Shown: positions 9,512 to 18,470, counted from the stretch's first letter. The stretch is DNA of 64,000 nucleotides from Leeuwenhoekiella blandensis MED217 (GCF_000152985.1 NZ_CH672395.1:3879823-3943822); one strand, 5' to 3'. Notes: a model not told the origin generated them from the letters alone. Made by a program: numbers and translations.

Positions 9512-9519
9512 TAAATTTG
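9512..9519 (+). promoter_or_regulatory. Bacteroidetes -7 box for thiL
   Basis: TAAATTTG matches TAnnTTTG and lies 20 bases before the thiL ATG; a TTTC at 9495-9498 is a weak -33 candidate. Confidence 0.5.
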
Positions 9520-9538
9520 CACTTTAAAACAACTTGTT

Positions 9539-10591
9539 ATGTTTGAAAACAAAGATGAATCGCGCACCTCGCTTGGTGAATTAGGCGAATTTGGACTTAT
9601 AAATCACCTTACACAAACCTTTAAAATCAAACAATCGAGCACCGTTACCGCCATTGGTGATGATGCCGCTGTGATTGATCCTGACGGAAAACAACTTGTA
9701 GTAACCACAGATTTACTTGTTGAAGGGGTGCATTTTGATTTGAGCTTTATGCCACTCAAGCATCTTGGCTACAAAGCTGTAATGGTCAATTTATCTGACG
9801 TTTATGCCATGAATGCCGAAGCGACCCAGATCACGGTTTCTATCGCTGTTTCAAACCGATTTCCGTTAGAAGCGCTAGAAGAATTATATGCCGGGATCGA
9901 ACTGGCTTGTTCTATTTACAATGTAGATCTTATTGGTGGCGACACCACCTCAAGCACTACCGGACTTCTTATAAGCGTGACTGCTCTGGGACAAGCTGAA
10001 CCTGCTACACTCGTAAAACGCGACGGTGCAAAAGACGGCGACCTCCTTGTGGTTTCTGGCGATTTGGGTGCTTCGTATATGGGACTTCAAGTCTTAGAAC
10101 GTGAGAAACAAGTATATAAAGTAAATCCCAACGCACAACCCGATCTTGAACCTTATGCCTATCTCGTAGAACGCCAACTTAAACCTGAAGCGCGTAAAGA
10201 TGTTGTTGAACTCCTGAAAAAAATTGAAGTACAGCCTACAGCAATGATCGATATTAGCGACGGACTTTCTTCGGAAATTATTCACCTGTGCAAAAGCTCT
10301 AAAACCGGAGTACGCCTTTATGAGGAAAAGATCCCATTGGATCCACAATTAATTCAAGTATGTGAGGAGTTTGAATTAGATAGCACCACGGTAGCGCTAA
10401 GCGGTGGTGAAGATTATGAATTGCTGTTCACAATTAAGCAAGAAGATTACGAAAAAATCAAAGGCAATCCACATTTGACGGTGATAGGCCATATCACTCC
10501 AGAAAATGATGGATTGAATTTAATCACACGCGCAAACACCTCTATCCCTATTGTAGCACGAGGTTGGAATGCATTAAAAGATGAAGAATAG
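9539..10591 (+). CDS. thiL: Thiamine-monophosphate kinase ThiL
   Basis: 350 aa; phosphorylates thiamine phosphate to thiamine diphosphate, the last step of cofactor synthesis. PurM/AIR-synthase-like fold: N-terminal GDDAAVI, metal-binding TTDLLVEGVHFDL, GGDTTSS, then ALSGGEDYELLFT in the C-terminal half, all ThiL signatures. Length normal. It stands alone with its own -7 box and ends directly against the convergent zinc-ribbon gene with no base between the two stop codons. Confidence 0.95.
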   Translation: MFENKDESRTSLGELGEFGLINHLTQTFKIKQSSTVTAIGDDAAVIDPDGKQLVVTTDLLVEGVHFDLSFMPLKHLGYKAVMVNLSDVYAMNAEATQITVSIAVSNRFPLEALEELYAGIELACSIYNVDLIGGDTTSSTTGLLISVTALGQAEPATLVKRDGAKDGDLLVVSGDLGASYMGLQVLEREKQVYKVNPNAQPDLEPYAYLVERQLKPEARKDVVELLKKIEVQPTAMIDISDGLSSEIIHLCKSSKTGVRLYEEKIPLDPQLIQVCEEFELDSTTVALSGGEDYELLFTIKQEDYEKIKGNPHLTVIGHITPENDGLNLITRANTSIPIVARGWNALKDEE

Positions 10592-10837
10592 TTAAGCCGA
10601 TTGACGTCTGGCTGACTTGAAGATGTAAAACTTTTCCATCACTTCATTAATGCGACGCAGTTTTGGAGTTAATGGCGCAAGTTGGCCATATTCATCTTCA
10701 GTAAATTGTTTTTTACAATGCGTGCACTCATACTCCTTTTGATCTGTTTGATAATGGCGCAACACGGAGTAGGTGTGTCCAAAAATTTTGCATTGCATTC
10801 TTTTAAGTGGATTTCTCGTAGGGCTTTGTAAACTCAT
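10592..10837 (-). CDS. Small zinc-ribbon-like protein (DUF1660-like)
   Basis: 81 aa, basic. Contains CKIFGH (Cys16, His21) and CTHC (Cys38, Cys41), spaced like a treble-clef/zinc-ribbon site; the CKIFGH start recalls DUF1660 proteins of phage origin. No signal peptide. Its TAA abuts the thiL stop on the other strand. Function unknown; nucleic-acid binding would be a guess from the charge and metal site. Confidence 0.65.
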   Translation of the reverse strand: MSLQSPTRNPLKRMQCKIFGHTYSVLRHYQTDQKEYECTHCKKQFTEDEYGQLAPLTPKLRRINEVMEKFYIFKSARRQSA

Positions 10838-11035
10838 TTTAAGGGAATTTTATGAAGTTAGGTTGCCGAATTTAACAAAAAAAACGTTAAAAAGCATTTT
10901 TTAGACGCCAAAAAACACTATGACAAAAATTCATTGAAAGAATTATACTATTCTGAATATTTCTATGATTTTTTACGAAATATTCGATTTTAAGCGTTTT
11001 TAAATCAAAACCTTACAATCCTTTATTCTTGGTTT

Positions 11036-11809
11036 TCACTCGCAAAACACCTGAAGCGAAGACAAAACACCTTCAAAATTTTCAATATGAAGCATATGAC
11101 CTCCTTTTAAAACTTCAATTTTTATCGATTCTGATTTCAATTCCGCTCTTAGACCTTGCGCATCGATCAACGTATCTTGAGCTCCTAAAAGCATCCATTT
11201 TTTAAACGAGGCTTCCCGCCACAATGCGGTCGCATCAAAGCGCAACATCATCCCTTTTTGCGCTTCAACATATCCTTCAAGCGGCGTTTTTAAAGCTTCT
11301 TGTTTTGTATGCGCAATAACTTCAGCTAAATCCTTCCGTAATTCTTTTGAAAAAAGATTAGCTACCGACATAGACACCAAAGCTTCATAATTCTTTTCAG
11401 CAACTTGAATCCCGTGCTTTCGAAGCGCTACGCGTTCTTGCGTATCCGCTTTGGGTGTAGAATTTAATAAGCAAATTCCGTTGACGTACTGCGTATATAG
11501 CTTGGCAAACGCAAGTGCTACATAACCACCCATAGAATGCCCAACTAACGAAACTTCGTTCAACTGATGGTGCTGCACAATCTTAAATACTTGCTGCGCC
11601 ATCCTATCCATCGTAGTACTCCCTTCTAAAACCGCACTTTGGCCGTGACCGGGTAAATCAACGACAAACACGTGATTGTGTGCACTTAAATGCGCAATAA
11701 AGGGTTCCCACATCGTTCGGTTTTCCAAAAATCCGTGTAATAAAAACAAAGGTTTCCCTTTACCAAACTCCTCATAAAATAAGGTTTGTTCTTCTGTAGT
11801 TGGTCTCAT
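11036..11809 (-). CDS. Alpha/beta-fold hydrolase
   Basis: 257 aa. Oxyanion region LFLLHGFLENRTMW (residues 21-34), DLPGHGQS, nucleophile elbow GHSMGG with Ser92, a cap region, then the acid in LIDAQ and the catalytic His in KGGHMLHIEN near the end. No signal peptide, so cytoplasmic. Similar proteins include MenH-like and esterase-like enzymes; substrate cannot be told. The start overlaps the upstream open frame of divergent brnQ, but not the brnQ start chosen here (11846). Confidence 0.85.
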   Translation of the reverse strand: MRPTTEEQTLFYEEFGKGKPLFLLHGFLENRTMWEPFIAHLSAHNHVFVVDLPGHGQSAVLEGSTTMDRMAQQVFKIVQHHQLNEVSLVGHSMGGYVALAFAKLYTQYVNGICLLNSTPKADTQERVALRKHGIQVAEKNYEALVSMSVANLFSKELRKDLAEVIAHTKQEALKTPLEGYVEAQKGMMLRFDATALWREASFKKWMLLGAQDTLIDAQGLRAELKSESIKIEVLKGGHMLHIENFEGVLSSLQVFCE

Positions 11810-11845
11810 TTTAGCTTAACTTACGGCTCGAAAGTTACAAGGTAT

Positions 11846-13138
11846 ATGCGTTTAAACAAAGAGGTTTTAATAACAGGGTTTGCGATTTTTTCACTCTTTT
11901 TTGGTGCGGGAAACCTTATTCTCCCGCCTTATTTGGGTTATACCGGTGGCGATGAGTGGTTTCTAATCGCTTTGGGCTTTATACTTTCGGCAGTAGTGAT
12001 CCCAATCTTGGGGATTTTTGCTTATGCACGACTACAAGGCACTATGCTTGATTTTGGAAAAAAAGTACATCCTGTATTTAGCACCGTGTTTTGTATTCTT
12101 GTCTATCTTGTTGCCGTAACCTTGCCGGGACCACGCACCGCCTCGGTCACACACGAGATGTCTATCGCGCCTTATTTTGATGTGAGTTCGCTCACGACCA
12201 GCGCCATCTATTTTGGTCTGATATTAATTTTTGCCTTAAACCGATCTAGGATTCTGGATATCCTTGGCAAATACATCACACCGCTGTTATTACTCATTCT
12301 CATCACGATTATCGCCATAGCCAGCTTTTCTGAACAACCGGAAGCCACACGTTCTTTTATTATAAACCCTATACGCACCGGCATACTTGAAGGATACCAA
12401 ACCTTTGATGCTATTGGCGCTGTGGTTATTGGTGCTGTTGCCATCATTTCGCTCAACTTAAAAACATACAGCGATGCTAAGCACAAAAAAACAGTATTAG
12501 TCTGGGGTGCGATAATCGCTGGGTCTGGCTTATTGCTCATTTATACCGGGCTGATCTATATAGGTTCGCTGCACAATAATGGCCTGAGTGATCCGTCGCG
12601 CACCGAATTGCTCACCTTTTTAAGTTATGAAACGCTGGGAAGCACAGGCAACATCTTGCTCTCCATTCTAGTCGCCTTAGCCTGTTTTACCACTGCCACA
12701 GGGATCGTCACAGGAACTGCAGACTTTGTAAAAGGCTTGTTGGGAGGTTCTAAGTTAGCATACACGATAACCGTCATCGCCGGCTGTCTTATTGGGGTGA
12801 TCATTGGACAAACAGGCGTCGCGTACATCATTCAAATTGCCGTACCTGCGTTGAATTTTATTTATCCTATTGTGATCGTCCTGATCCTTCTCAATGCCTT
12901 GCCCGAGCAATACACTTCAAAAAGGGTCTTTAGAATTGTAGTGATCACCACGCTACTTTTTAGCATTCCAGACTTTTTAAAAAGCATCAATATAACAAAC
13001 CTCGAGCCGCTTAAGGCATATATTCCACTTGCCGAATATGGTATTTCTTGGTTTTTGCCTTCAGTAGGTGCTTATGTTATAGCATTACTTATCGAACGCT
13101 TCACACAGCAAGCCGAACCCTTACAAACAGAACAATAA
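11846..13138 (+). CDS. brnQ: Branched-chain amino acid carrier BrnQ
   Basis: 430-aa inner-membrane Na+-coupled transporter for Leu, Ile and Val (LIVCS family). About 12 hydrophobic segments; N-terminal GFAIFSLFFGAGNLILPP is the family signature. The start is set at the ATG 11846 (MRLNKEV...), since the 20 codons before it overlap the divergent hydrolase gene and give a poor N-terminus. Its stop overlaps the next ATG by one base (TAATG), so the following 50-aa gene is probably translationally coupled. Confidence 0.93.
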   Translation: MRLNKEVLITGFAIFSLFFGAGNLILPPYLGYTGGDEWFLIALGFILSAVVIPILGIFAYARLQGTMLDFGKKVHPVFSTVFCILVYLVAVTLPGPRTASVTHEMSIAPYFDVSSLTTSAIYFGLILIFALNRSRILDILGKYITPLLLLILITIIAIASFSEQPEATRSFIINPIRTGILEGYQTFDAIGAVVIGAVAIISLNLKTYSDAKHKKTVLVWGAIIAGSGLLLIYTGLIYIGSLHNNGLSDPSRTELLTFLSYETLGSTGNILLSILVALACFTTATGIVTGTADFVKGLLGGSKLAYTITVIAGCLIGVIIGQTGVAYIIQIAVPALNFIYPIVIVLILLNALPEQYTSKRVFRIVVITTLLFSIPDFLKSINITNLEPLKAYIPLAEYGISWFLPSVGAYVIALLIERFTQQAEPLQTEQ

Positions 13139-13290
13139 TGGCAAAGAAAGGAACTCCGAAGAATGGAAAAAACAAGGCCAAACACACCAAACTGCTTAAG
13201 CAGAAGAAGGAAAAATTGCGCAAGGAAAAAGAAGCACGCGCTGCAAAACTCAAAGCCATAATCGAAGCTTCAAAAGCAGATAAAGATTAA
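13138..13290 (+). CDS. Small lysine-rich protein
   Basis: 50 aa, very basic: MAKKGTPKNGKNKAKH followed by a Lys/Glu/Ala-rich helix (KKEKLRKEKEARAAKLKAI). Starts on the last base of the brnQ stop codon. Family not recognised; the composition suits a single helix or nucleic-acid contact, but that is not shown. Followed after about 90 bases by a strong terminator. Confidence 0.65.
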   Translation: MAKKGTPKNGKNKAKHTKLLKQKKEKLRKEKEARAAKLKAIIEASKADKD

Positions 13291-13375
13291 ACTCCTACAT
13301 ATCAAGAGCTCAATGCAGGAAAAGTAGAAGCCAAATACCGTTTGGGCATTCATTTAAATTATAGTTTATAAACTT

Positions 13376-13413
13376 AAAAACCGCCGAAAGCGCAATGCTT
13401 TCGGCGGTTTTAA
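13376..13413. terminator. Bidirectional intrinsic terminator
   Basis: Perfect stem CCGCCGAAAGC / GCTTTCGGCGG with loop GCAAT-like and A run before, T run after. Lies between the convergent brnQ/small-protein unit and sodA. Confidence 0.9.
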
Positions 13414-13443
13414 TTTACAAAAGGTTGATTTCGCCTTAATTTT

Positions 13444-14052
13444 TTATTTGGTTGCGGCGCTGTAACGTGCTGAAACTTCGTCCCAGTTTACTACGTTCCA
13501 AAAGGCACTGATATAATCTGGGCGCTTGTTTTGATAGTTCAAATAATAAGCATGCTCCCAAACATCAAGTCCTAAAATAGGAGTTCCTTTTACCTCAGCA
13601 GCATCCATTAATGGGTTGTCCTGATTAGGCGTTGAAGTCACTTTTAAGTTTCCTTCAGCGTCAACCACAAGCCAAGCCCAACCTGAACCGAACTGTGTTG
13701 CAGCTGCTTGGTTGAATTCGTCTTTCAACGCTTCAAGCGAACCAAAAGTATTAGTAATCGCTTCTGCTAATGCGCCTTCAGGAGCCTCTTTAGCATCTGG
13801 CGTTAAAACCGACCAGAATAATTTGTGGTTATAAAATCCGCCACCGTTATTTCTGATCGCAGGTGATAATGTTGAGATTTTAGAAAATAAGCTTTCCAGA
13901 TCTTCAGTAATTCCTGCACTTTCTAAAGCAGCATTTAATTTTGTAGTATACCCTTGGTGGTGTTTTGTATGGTGAATTTCCATAGTTTTTGCATCAAAAT
14001 GAGGCTCTAACGCATCATATGCATATGGTAATTCTGGCAATTCGTAACTCAT
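13444..14052 (-). CDS. sodA: Superoxide dismutase, Mn type
   Basis: 202-aa cytoplasmic Fe/Mn superoxide dismutase. Metal ligands: His27 region ([12 protein letters not shown]), His in [11 protein letters not shown], Asp and His in [28 protein letters not shown] carries the glutamine at the position that marks Mn-SOD, and GGGFYN has the Gly pair typical of Mn enzymes, so manganese is preferred; a cambialistic enzyme is possible. Own -7 box at 14091-14098. Confidence 0.95.
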   Translation of the reverse strand: MSYELPELPYAYDALEPHFDAKTMEIHHTKHHQGYTTKLNAALESAGITEDLESLFSKISTLSPAIRNNGGGFYNHKLFWSVLTPDAKEAPEGALAEAITNTFGSLEALKDEFNQAAATQFGSGWAWLVVDAEGNLKVTSTPNQDNPLMDAAEVKGTPILGLDVWEHAYYLNYQNKRPDYISAFWNVVNWDEVSARYSAATK

Positions 14053-14090
14053 AACGTGTAGTTTTTATAATTAAACGTTCATTTGCTCTA

Positions 14091-14098
14091 CAAAGGTA
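14091..14098 (-). promoter_or_regulatory. Bacteroidetes -7 box for sodA
   Basis: Minus strand reads TACCTTTG (TAnnTTTG), 39 bases upstream of the sodA ATG. Confidence 0.55.
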
Positions 14099-14182
14099 AC
14101 AGGTTTAATTAATTAAAAAAATAAACACTTGGTTTATTATGAATATTTTATAATTACGACTTCCTTGGCGGTGCCTGTAGAC

Positions 14183-14281
14183 TACCTCAGGGCAAGCCCA
14201 AGAAGCAATGGTTGGAAACAAATTTTCAATTTATGACAGATCTCGGAGTACTAAACCCTTGACGGTGCCAATAAAAAACCC
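14183..14281 (+). repeat. Dispersed repeat next to a terminator, copy 2
   Basis: Aligns with 654-753 over its whole length. The 414-base gap 14053-14466 holds the sodA promoter, this repeat and, at 14272-14331, an imperfect hairpin (AAACCCCTACCC ... GGGTAAGGGTTT) that may terminate transcription of the 120-aa gene reading in from the right. No gene was seen in the gap. Confidence 0.55.
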
Positions 14282-14466
14282 CTACCCGATGATGCGATCC
14301 CTACTTCACATCGATCAGGGTAAGGGTTTTAGAAGTAATTTAATTCAAAAAAAGAGAGAAAACGCTCATTAACAGAAGATTCCAAACTGCATAAATGAGC
14401 GCCACTAACTAACTGACTACAAGGATCTCTCTAACTGATTTTAGTTTAAGGCTAATTAACTAAACA

Positions 14467-14829
14467 TTACTTCAAAGTGATTTCCTTTGCGGCAAGCGCT
14501 TCTTTAAAATCTACACTAACGGTCTTAACAGTATTGAAGAATTTCTTACCGTTAGCAAGCGCTACATCCACTTTGGAGATGCAACCGTTTTCTATAGTTA
14601 CCTCAGTAACTTTGATCTCCTGATTGATAAGCGCTCTGTAATTTGCAATCCCACCGCGTTTGATAATGAAGTTGCTTTTGGGGAAGTTGATATGATCGTA
14701 TGAACTGTGTGCAGGTGCGGCGATTTTTAAAATATCTCCTGCTTTAACTTTTGGCGTTTCGCAAGTTTCTTGCGCGTTGGCAGTTACAGTTCCCAGTGCC
14801 AATGCGGCTATTAAAAATAAAGTTTTCAT
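14467..14829 (-). CDS. Small secreted protein, predicted sigma-54 target
   Basis: 120 aa. Start set at ATG 14829, which gives a clean signal peptide (MKTLFLIAALALGTVTANAQ); the open frame reaches 20 codons further up but without sense. The mature protein of about 100 aa has two cysteines (ETCETP, ENGCIS) and looks like a small beta fold; no family recognised. Upstream lie a -24/-12 promoter and an inverted repeat, and just beyond them the gene for an NtrC-type regulator on the same strand. This makes it the likely output of that signalling system. Confidence 0.8.
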   Translation of the reverse strand: MKTLFLIAALALGTVTANAQETCETPKVKAGDILKIAAPAHSSYDHINFPKSNFIIKRGGIANYRALINQEIKVTEVTIENGCISKVDVALANGKKFFNTVKTVSVDFKEALAAKEITLK

Positions 14830-14879
14830 AGTACTGATTTTTATAATTATTATGTGTTTGACTTTCTTACCTATATAAA

Positions 14880-14896
14880 AGCAAGGCATATGCCAA
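14880..14896 (-). promoter_or_regulatory. Sigma-54 (-24/-12) promoter
   Basis: Minus strand reads TTGGCATATGCCTTGCT: GG of the -24 and GC of the -12 element are exactly 10 bases apart, and TGGCA / TTGCT match the consensus TGGCAC-N5-TTGCW. The predicted start is about 40 bases before the ATG at 14829. Confidence 0.8.
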
Positions 14897-14926
14897 CACC
14901 ATAAAAACTAATCAAAACTATGTTTC

Positions 14927-14949
14927 AAAATACTGATAAACAGTATTTT
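14927..14949. promoter_or_regulatory. Inverted repeat, candidate enhancer (UAS) for NtrC-type regulator
   Basis: AAAATACTG and CAGTATTTT form a perfect 9-bp dyad with a 5-base spacer, about 60-80 bp upstream of the predicted sigma-54 start. This is the usual kind of place for an activator site. Related shorter dyad AATACCAGTATT occurs near 18324 upstream of the sensor gene. Confidence 0.6.
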
Positions 14950-15030
14950 AAACTTTGTCAAGCTTGTTAAACTGAAGAATGAATTCGGATATTTTTTACA
15001 CAAACCGGGTAAAAACGAACCGTTTTTGAG

Positions 15031-16353
15031 TTAAGATTCATCAAGTTTGTTCCGCAGGGTTTTGCGGGTAATTTGAAGAATTTCGGCAGCTTTGGTTTTA
15101 TTGTTTCCCGTAGACCGAAGCACTTTCTTAATATATTCCCGTTCCATTTGTGCCAAAGAAACCAATTTATGTTCCGGCATTTCCAGGCTGTACTTTAAAT
15201 GATCAGGAAGATCTTTTATCGTCACCATTTTATCGCACATAATCACCGCGCGCTGAATCACATTCTCCAATTCGCGTATATTCCCGGGCCACGAGTAGCG
15301 CTTTAAAACTTCAAGCGCTTCTGGATCAATCCGTACAAACCGATCTTTGTATTCAACCCCATATTTAAAAAGGAATTTATCTACCAGCAAAGGGATGTCA
15401 CTCATACGCGCTCTTAAAGCCGGTAAGGGAATTTCAACAACACTCAAACGGTAATACAAATCCTCTCTAAAGGTTTGCTTTTTGATCATTTCCGGCAGGT
15501 TATTGTTGGTTGCCGCAATAACTCTTACATCAATCTTTTCAGGCTTTTGAGCCCCAACACGAACGACTTCTTTTTCCTGCAACACTCTAAGCAGTCTTGC
15601 TTGAACCGCCAGAGAGGCATTGCCTATTTCGTCTAAAAAGATCGTTCCGCCCTGCGCGGCTTGAAACGCACCTTTACGATCTTTATCTGCACCGGTAAAA
15701 GCACCTTTGGTATAGCCAAAAAGTTCGGCTTCAAGAAGGTTTTCGGGTATTCCGCCACAATTCACGGGAATAAAAGGTGCGCTGCTAAACTTGCCTTCAT
15801 AATGAATCGCACGCGCCACAAGCTCTTTACCTGTACCGCTTTCACCATTGATAAAAATAGTTGCCTTATTGTCTTTTACCCTGTCTATAATTTGAAGTAC
15901 TTCTTCGATCTTTTCTGAAGCGCCAATGATCTCTCCCTGATGTTTAGATTTGGGAACAGTATTTTTTACCGGCTCTTTAGAAGCTTTAGGCAAAGCTTTA
16001 GCTACGGCTGCCTGCAATTCGCCTTTGGTAAAAGGCTTCGTAAGGTATTCTACCACACCAGATTTGATCGCTTTTAAAGAATCTTGTACCGAAGGAAACC
16101 CTGTAACCACCAGTTTTGGCAAATCTGGATAATGCTCAGAAACAAATTTAATAAGCTCAAATCCATCAATTTGTGGCATTTTTAAATCGGTGATCAACAG
16201 ATCTATGTGTGTATCTTTTAAGATCGCCACCGCTTCTTTTACCGAAACCGCTCTGTAGGTATGATAATTCCAGCTGTGCAGATGCCGCTGCAGCAACTCT
16301 AAAATGTGCAAATCATCATCTACGATCAATATATTTTCTTTACGTAATCTCAT
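15031..16353 (-). CDS. Sigma-54-dependent response regulator (NtrC family)
   Basis: 440 aa in three domains. Receiver (1-120) with phospho-acceptor Asp56 in LLITDLKMP and Lys106; AAA+ domain (about 140-370) with Walker A GESGTGKE (170-177) and intact GAFTGA loop (217-222) that contacts sigma-54; C-terminal Fis-type helix-turn-helix ending GNNKTKAAEILQITRKTLRNK. Its ATG overlaps the kinase stop (TAATG), so the two are coupled. Likely activates the 120-aa secreted-protein gene downstream, which has a sigma-54 promoter. Confidence 0.95.
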   Translation of the reverse strand: MRLRKENILIVDDDLHILELLQRHLHSWNYHTYRAVSVKEAVAILKDTHIDLLITDLKMPQIDGFELIKFVSEHYPDLPKLVVTGFPSVQDSLKAIKSGVVEYLTKPFTKGELQAAVAKALPKASKEPVKNTVPKSKHQGEIIGASEKIEEVLQIIDRVKDNKATIFINGESGTGKELVARAIHYEGKFSSAPFIPVNCGGIPENLLEAELFGYTKGAFTGADKDRKGAFQAAQGGTIFLDEIGNASLAVQARLLRVLQEKEVVRVGAQKPEKIDVRVIAATNNNLPEMIKKQTFREDLYYRLSVVEIPLPALRARMSDIPLLVDKFLFKYGVEYKDRFVRIDPEALEVLKRYSWPGNIRELENVIQRAVIMCDKMVTIKDLPDHLKYSLEMPEHKLVSLAQMEREYIKKVLRSTGNNKTKAAEILQITRKTLRNKLDES

Positions 16354-17432
16354 TATTTGGGTAAACTTACTTTAAATACAGCGCCTTTGGTTTCATTATT
16401 TTTTGCTGAAATGCTTCCGTTATGGCTGGTGACAATACCGTGTACCACGCTCAATCCCAGTCCGGCTCCAGAACCTGTAGGCTTCGTTGTAAAAAAAGGT
16501 TGAAACACTTTTTCAAGCCCTTCTTCTGAAAGTCCCGGTCCTTCATCAAAAATTTCCAAGTAAATATTCTTTGCATCCTGACTCACCCTGATCTGAACCA
16601 AACCATCAGGCGGCGAAAAATAGATGGCATTGATCGTTAAATTAAAAAGTATTTGCGTGAGCTGTACCGTATCTACGTGCAGCAACATTTCTTCATCTTC
16701 GATGTCTACACTATAGCGCACATTTTCTTTTCTAAACGTGGCATCGAGCAAATTGATCGCTTCTTTAACCTGCGGCACAATGTTAACCAAGGTTTTTTCC
16801 TGAGGCATGGCTCTTGAAAAAAACATCAACTTCTTAACCACCTCTCGAGAAAAGATGGCGTTTTTGATGATTTTATCTAAGTCTGCACCGGCAGCGGTAT
16901 TTTCTTCTAAATCATCTTTGAGCAATTCGGCAAAGCCCAGAATATTGGCCAAGGGCGTGTTGAGTTCGTGTGCGATTCCTGCGGTTAACTCCCCAATGAT
17001 CGCCAGACGATCGGCGTGCTCCATCTGTTGGCGTAAACGCGCTGCATTTTGTTTACTTGCCACACGATCCAGATAGTCACCAATTTTAATTCCTATATTA
17101 TCAATAAGCGGCTGTTCTTCGGTTAAAAAATCGAGGGATTCATCATTCAAATACACTTTTATAAAGCCATCAAATTCATCAAAGACTTTAATTTTTGTAG
17201 CGAGGTATTTATCGGTTAAAATCGTGCCTGTTGCAACTTTATAATCACCCTGCTTGATGACGACTTCTGTAGCTTCGGGGTATTGAAATCCTATTTTTAT
17301 ACTGTCTGCGATGGCTTGAAACGTTTGCAGATGCTCTTTAGGATCGGCATCAACCAAAATCGAAGAGACTTCATACAAACACGTCAATTCTTTAATACGT
17401 TCTTTTAATGCTGCTTTTACTGAATTCATCAA
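16353..17432 (-). CDS. Soluble sensor histidine kinase
   Basis: 359 aa with no membrane segment. N-terminal region (1-120) resembles a GAF-like input domain, followed by a coiled linker, the H-box GELTAGIAHELNTP with phospho-accepting His155, and an HATPase_c domain with N box (NLTINAIYFS), DEGPGLSEEG and GSGAGLGLSVVHGI. Gene order is four-helix sensor, kinase, regulator. The signal is probably received by the separate membrane protein just upstream, since the kinase itself cannot reach the periplasm. Confidence 0.92.
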   Translation of the reverse strand: MMNSVKAALKERIKELTCLYEVSSILVDADPKEHLQTFQAIADSIKIGFQYPEATEVVIKQGDYKVATGTILTDKYLATKIKVFDEFDGFIKVYLNDESLDFLTEEQPLIDNIGIKIGDYLDRVASKQNAARLRQQMEHADRLAIIGELTAGIAHELNTPLANILGFAELLKDDLEENTAAGADLDKIIKNAIFSREVVKKLMFFSRAMPQEKTLVNIVPQVKEAINLLDATFRKENVRYSVDIEDEEMLLHVDTVQLTQILFNLTINAIYFSPPDGLVQIRVSQDAKNIYLEIFDEGPGLSEEGLEKVFQPFFTTKPTGSGAGLGLSVVHGIVTSHNGSISAKNNETKGAVFKVSLPK

Positions 17433-17507
17433 ATCAAAAATAGATATCTTACTAAGTTACTCAACCTTTTTACATTATAAGAATCAACAGGTTGAAAGCC
17501 ACAAAAT

Positions 17508-18092
17508 TTAAGATGCTTTTGCGTTCTTTTTGGTCTTATAAAAAACAAGCACTTGTAGCGCAACACCGATGCAAATGAGGAAGAAAATCTCAAAATTTGC
17601 CATAAGTGCACTTACATTGAGTGATTTCTGTGCGCTTTTAGTAAGGTTACGACTTTCGGTGATCTGAATTTCAGACAGTTCTTTCAAATATCCTTTGAGC
17701 TGAACGATTTGATCACGATGCATTTTAGGGTTTTGGTGAGCAACTGCTTTAGCTTCCATTTTTTCCAACTCCTTAAATTCTTCCTTAAAGCGCTCTAGTA
17801 ATTCGGCTTCTGAACGCGTCAACTTTGTCGCTTCAAAGGAGGTGATGCGTTCGTTTATTGAAGTATTCCATTTTTGTGCAGCGACATTTTGCTCTTGCAC
17901 ATGATTCAATTCTTTTTGATGTAAGGCTTCGGCAATAGAATAGATATATCCTTGCACCATCACCCGATCTTTATAAACCTCGTTAACCGTTTTTTGTGCG
18001 GTTTCAAAATGATGCTGATCGATACGGTTGGTTGCTAAAACCATTAAAAACACCACCGCGAGCGCCATAATTGTATTCAAACGATTTACCAT
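17508..18092 (-). CDS. Four-helix-bundle periplasmic sensor protein (MCP-4HB-like)
   Basis: 194 aa: short N-terminus, membrane helix at about 7-20, a periplasmic helical region of about 145 residues rich in Glu, Lys and Gln (like the ligand-binding four-helix bundle of chemoreceptors), second membrane helix at about 167-186 and a short basic tail (KTKKNAKAS). No HAMP, kinase or methyl-accepting part. It is the first gene of the operon with the kinase and regulator, so it probably works as a detached input module. Confidence 0.75.
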   Translation of the reverse strand: MVNRLNTIMALAVVFLMVLATNRIDQHHFETAQKTVNEVYKDRVMVQGYIYSIAEALHQKELNHVQEQNVAAQKWNTSINERITSFEATKLTRSEAELLERFKEEFKELEKMEAKAVAHQNPKMHRDQIVQLKGYLKELSEIQITESRNLTKSAQKSLNVSALMANFEIFFLICIGVALQVLVFYKTKKNAKAS

Positions 18093-18470
18093 AACTCTGT
18101 TTTTAAGTGCTTTATAAAACTATTCTTAGTCAAGGATCAAAAAGTTCACCAGAATAAAACCGTTAAAAACAGTCGGCTGATTTACAGCTATTTATATAAA
18201 TAAGCTGAAAAACGCTCTATACAGCATTGCGGAAAAAATACCCGTTTCGGGTAAAAAGTAACCAGTTGTTTACTTTCTTATTTTGAAGTGGTTGACATTG
18301 ATGACTGTAGTTTTTGCTAAAAAAATACCAGTATTGACTAAGTTATACGCAAAACCTGTTATTTCAACACATTATATTTACGGCATTGCGTCTGAAGCTG
18401 TTTACCGCATTGTGGGTTCAAGCGCTTAGGCTATTATTAATTACAACCGGTTTAACAAGATTTGATCTTT
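18093..18470. promoter_or_regulatory. Divergent regulatory region between sensor operon and GH127 gene
   Basis: 378 bases without a gene. Contains a 23-base dyad at 18185-18207 (CAGCT and AGCTG flanking ATTTATATAAAT), a hairpin ACCCGTTTCGGGT at 18240-18252, and a short dyad AATACCAGTATT near 18324. CGGGTAAAAA at 18248 recurs at 15005 downstream of the regulator gene. TATATTTA at 18373-18380 is a near-match to the -7 box and could serve the GH127 gene. No good sigma-54 promoter was found here. Confidence 0.45.

Noticed and set aside
11786-11845. N-terminal extension of brnQ
   Set aside because: It overlaps the divergent hydrolase gene and has no carrier-like sequence; the ATG at 11846 fits the family.
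18093-18470. Sigma-54 promoter for the sensor operon or GH127 gene
   Set aside because: No GG-N10-GC element with good flanks was found on either strand, only dyads.
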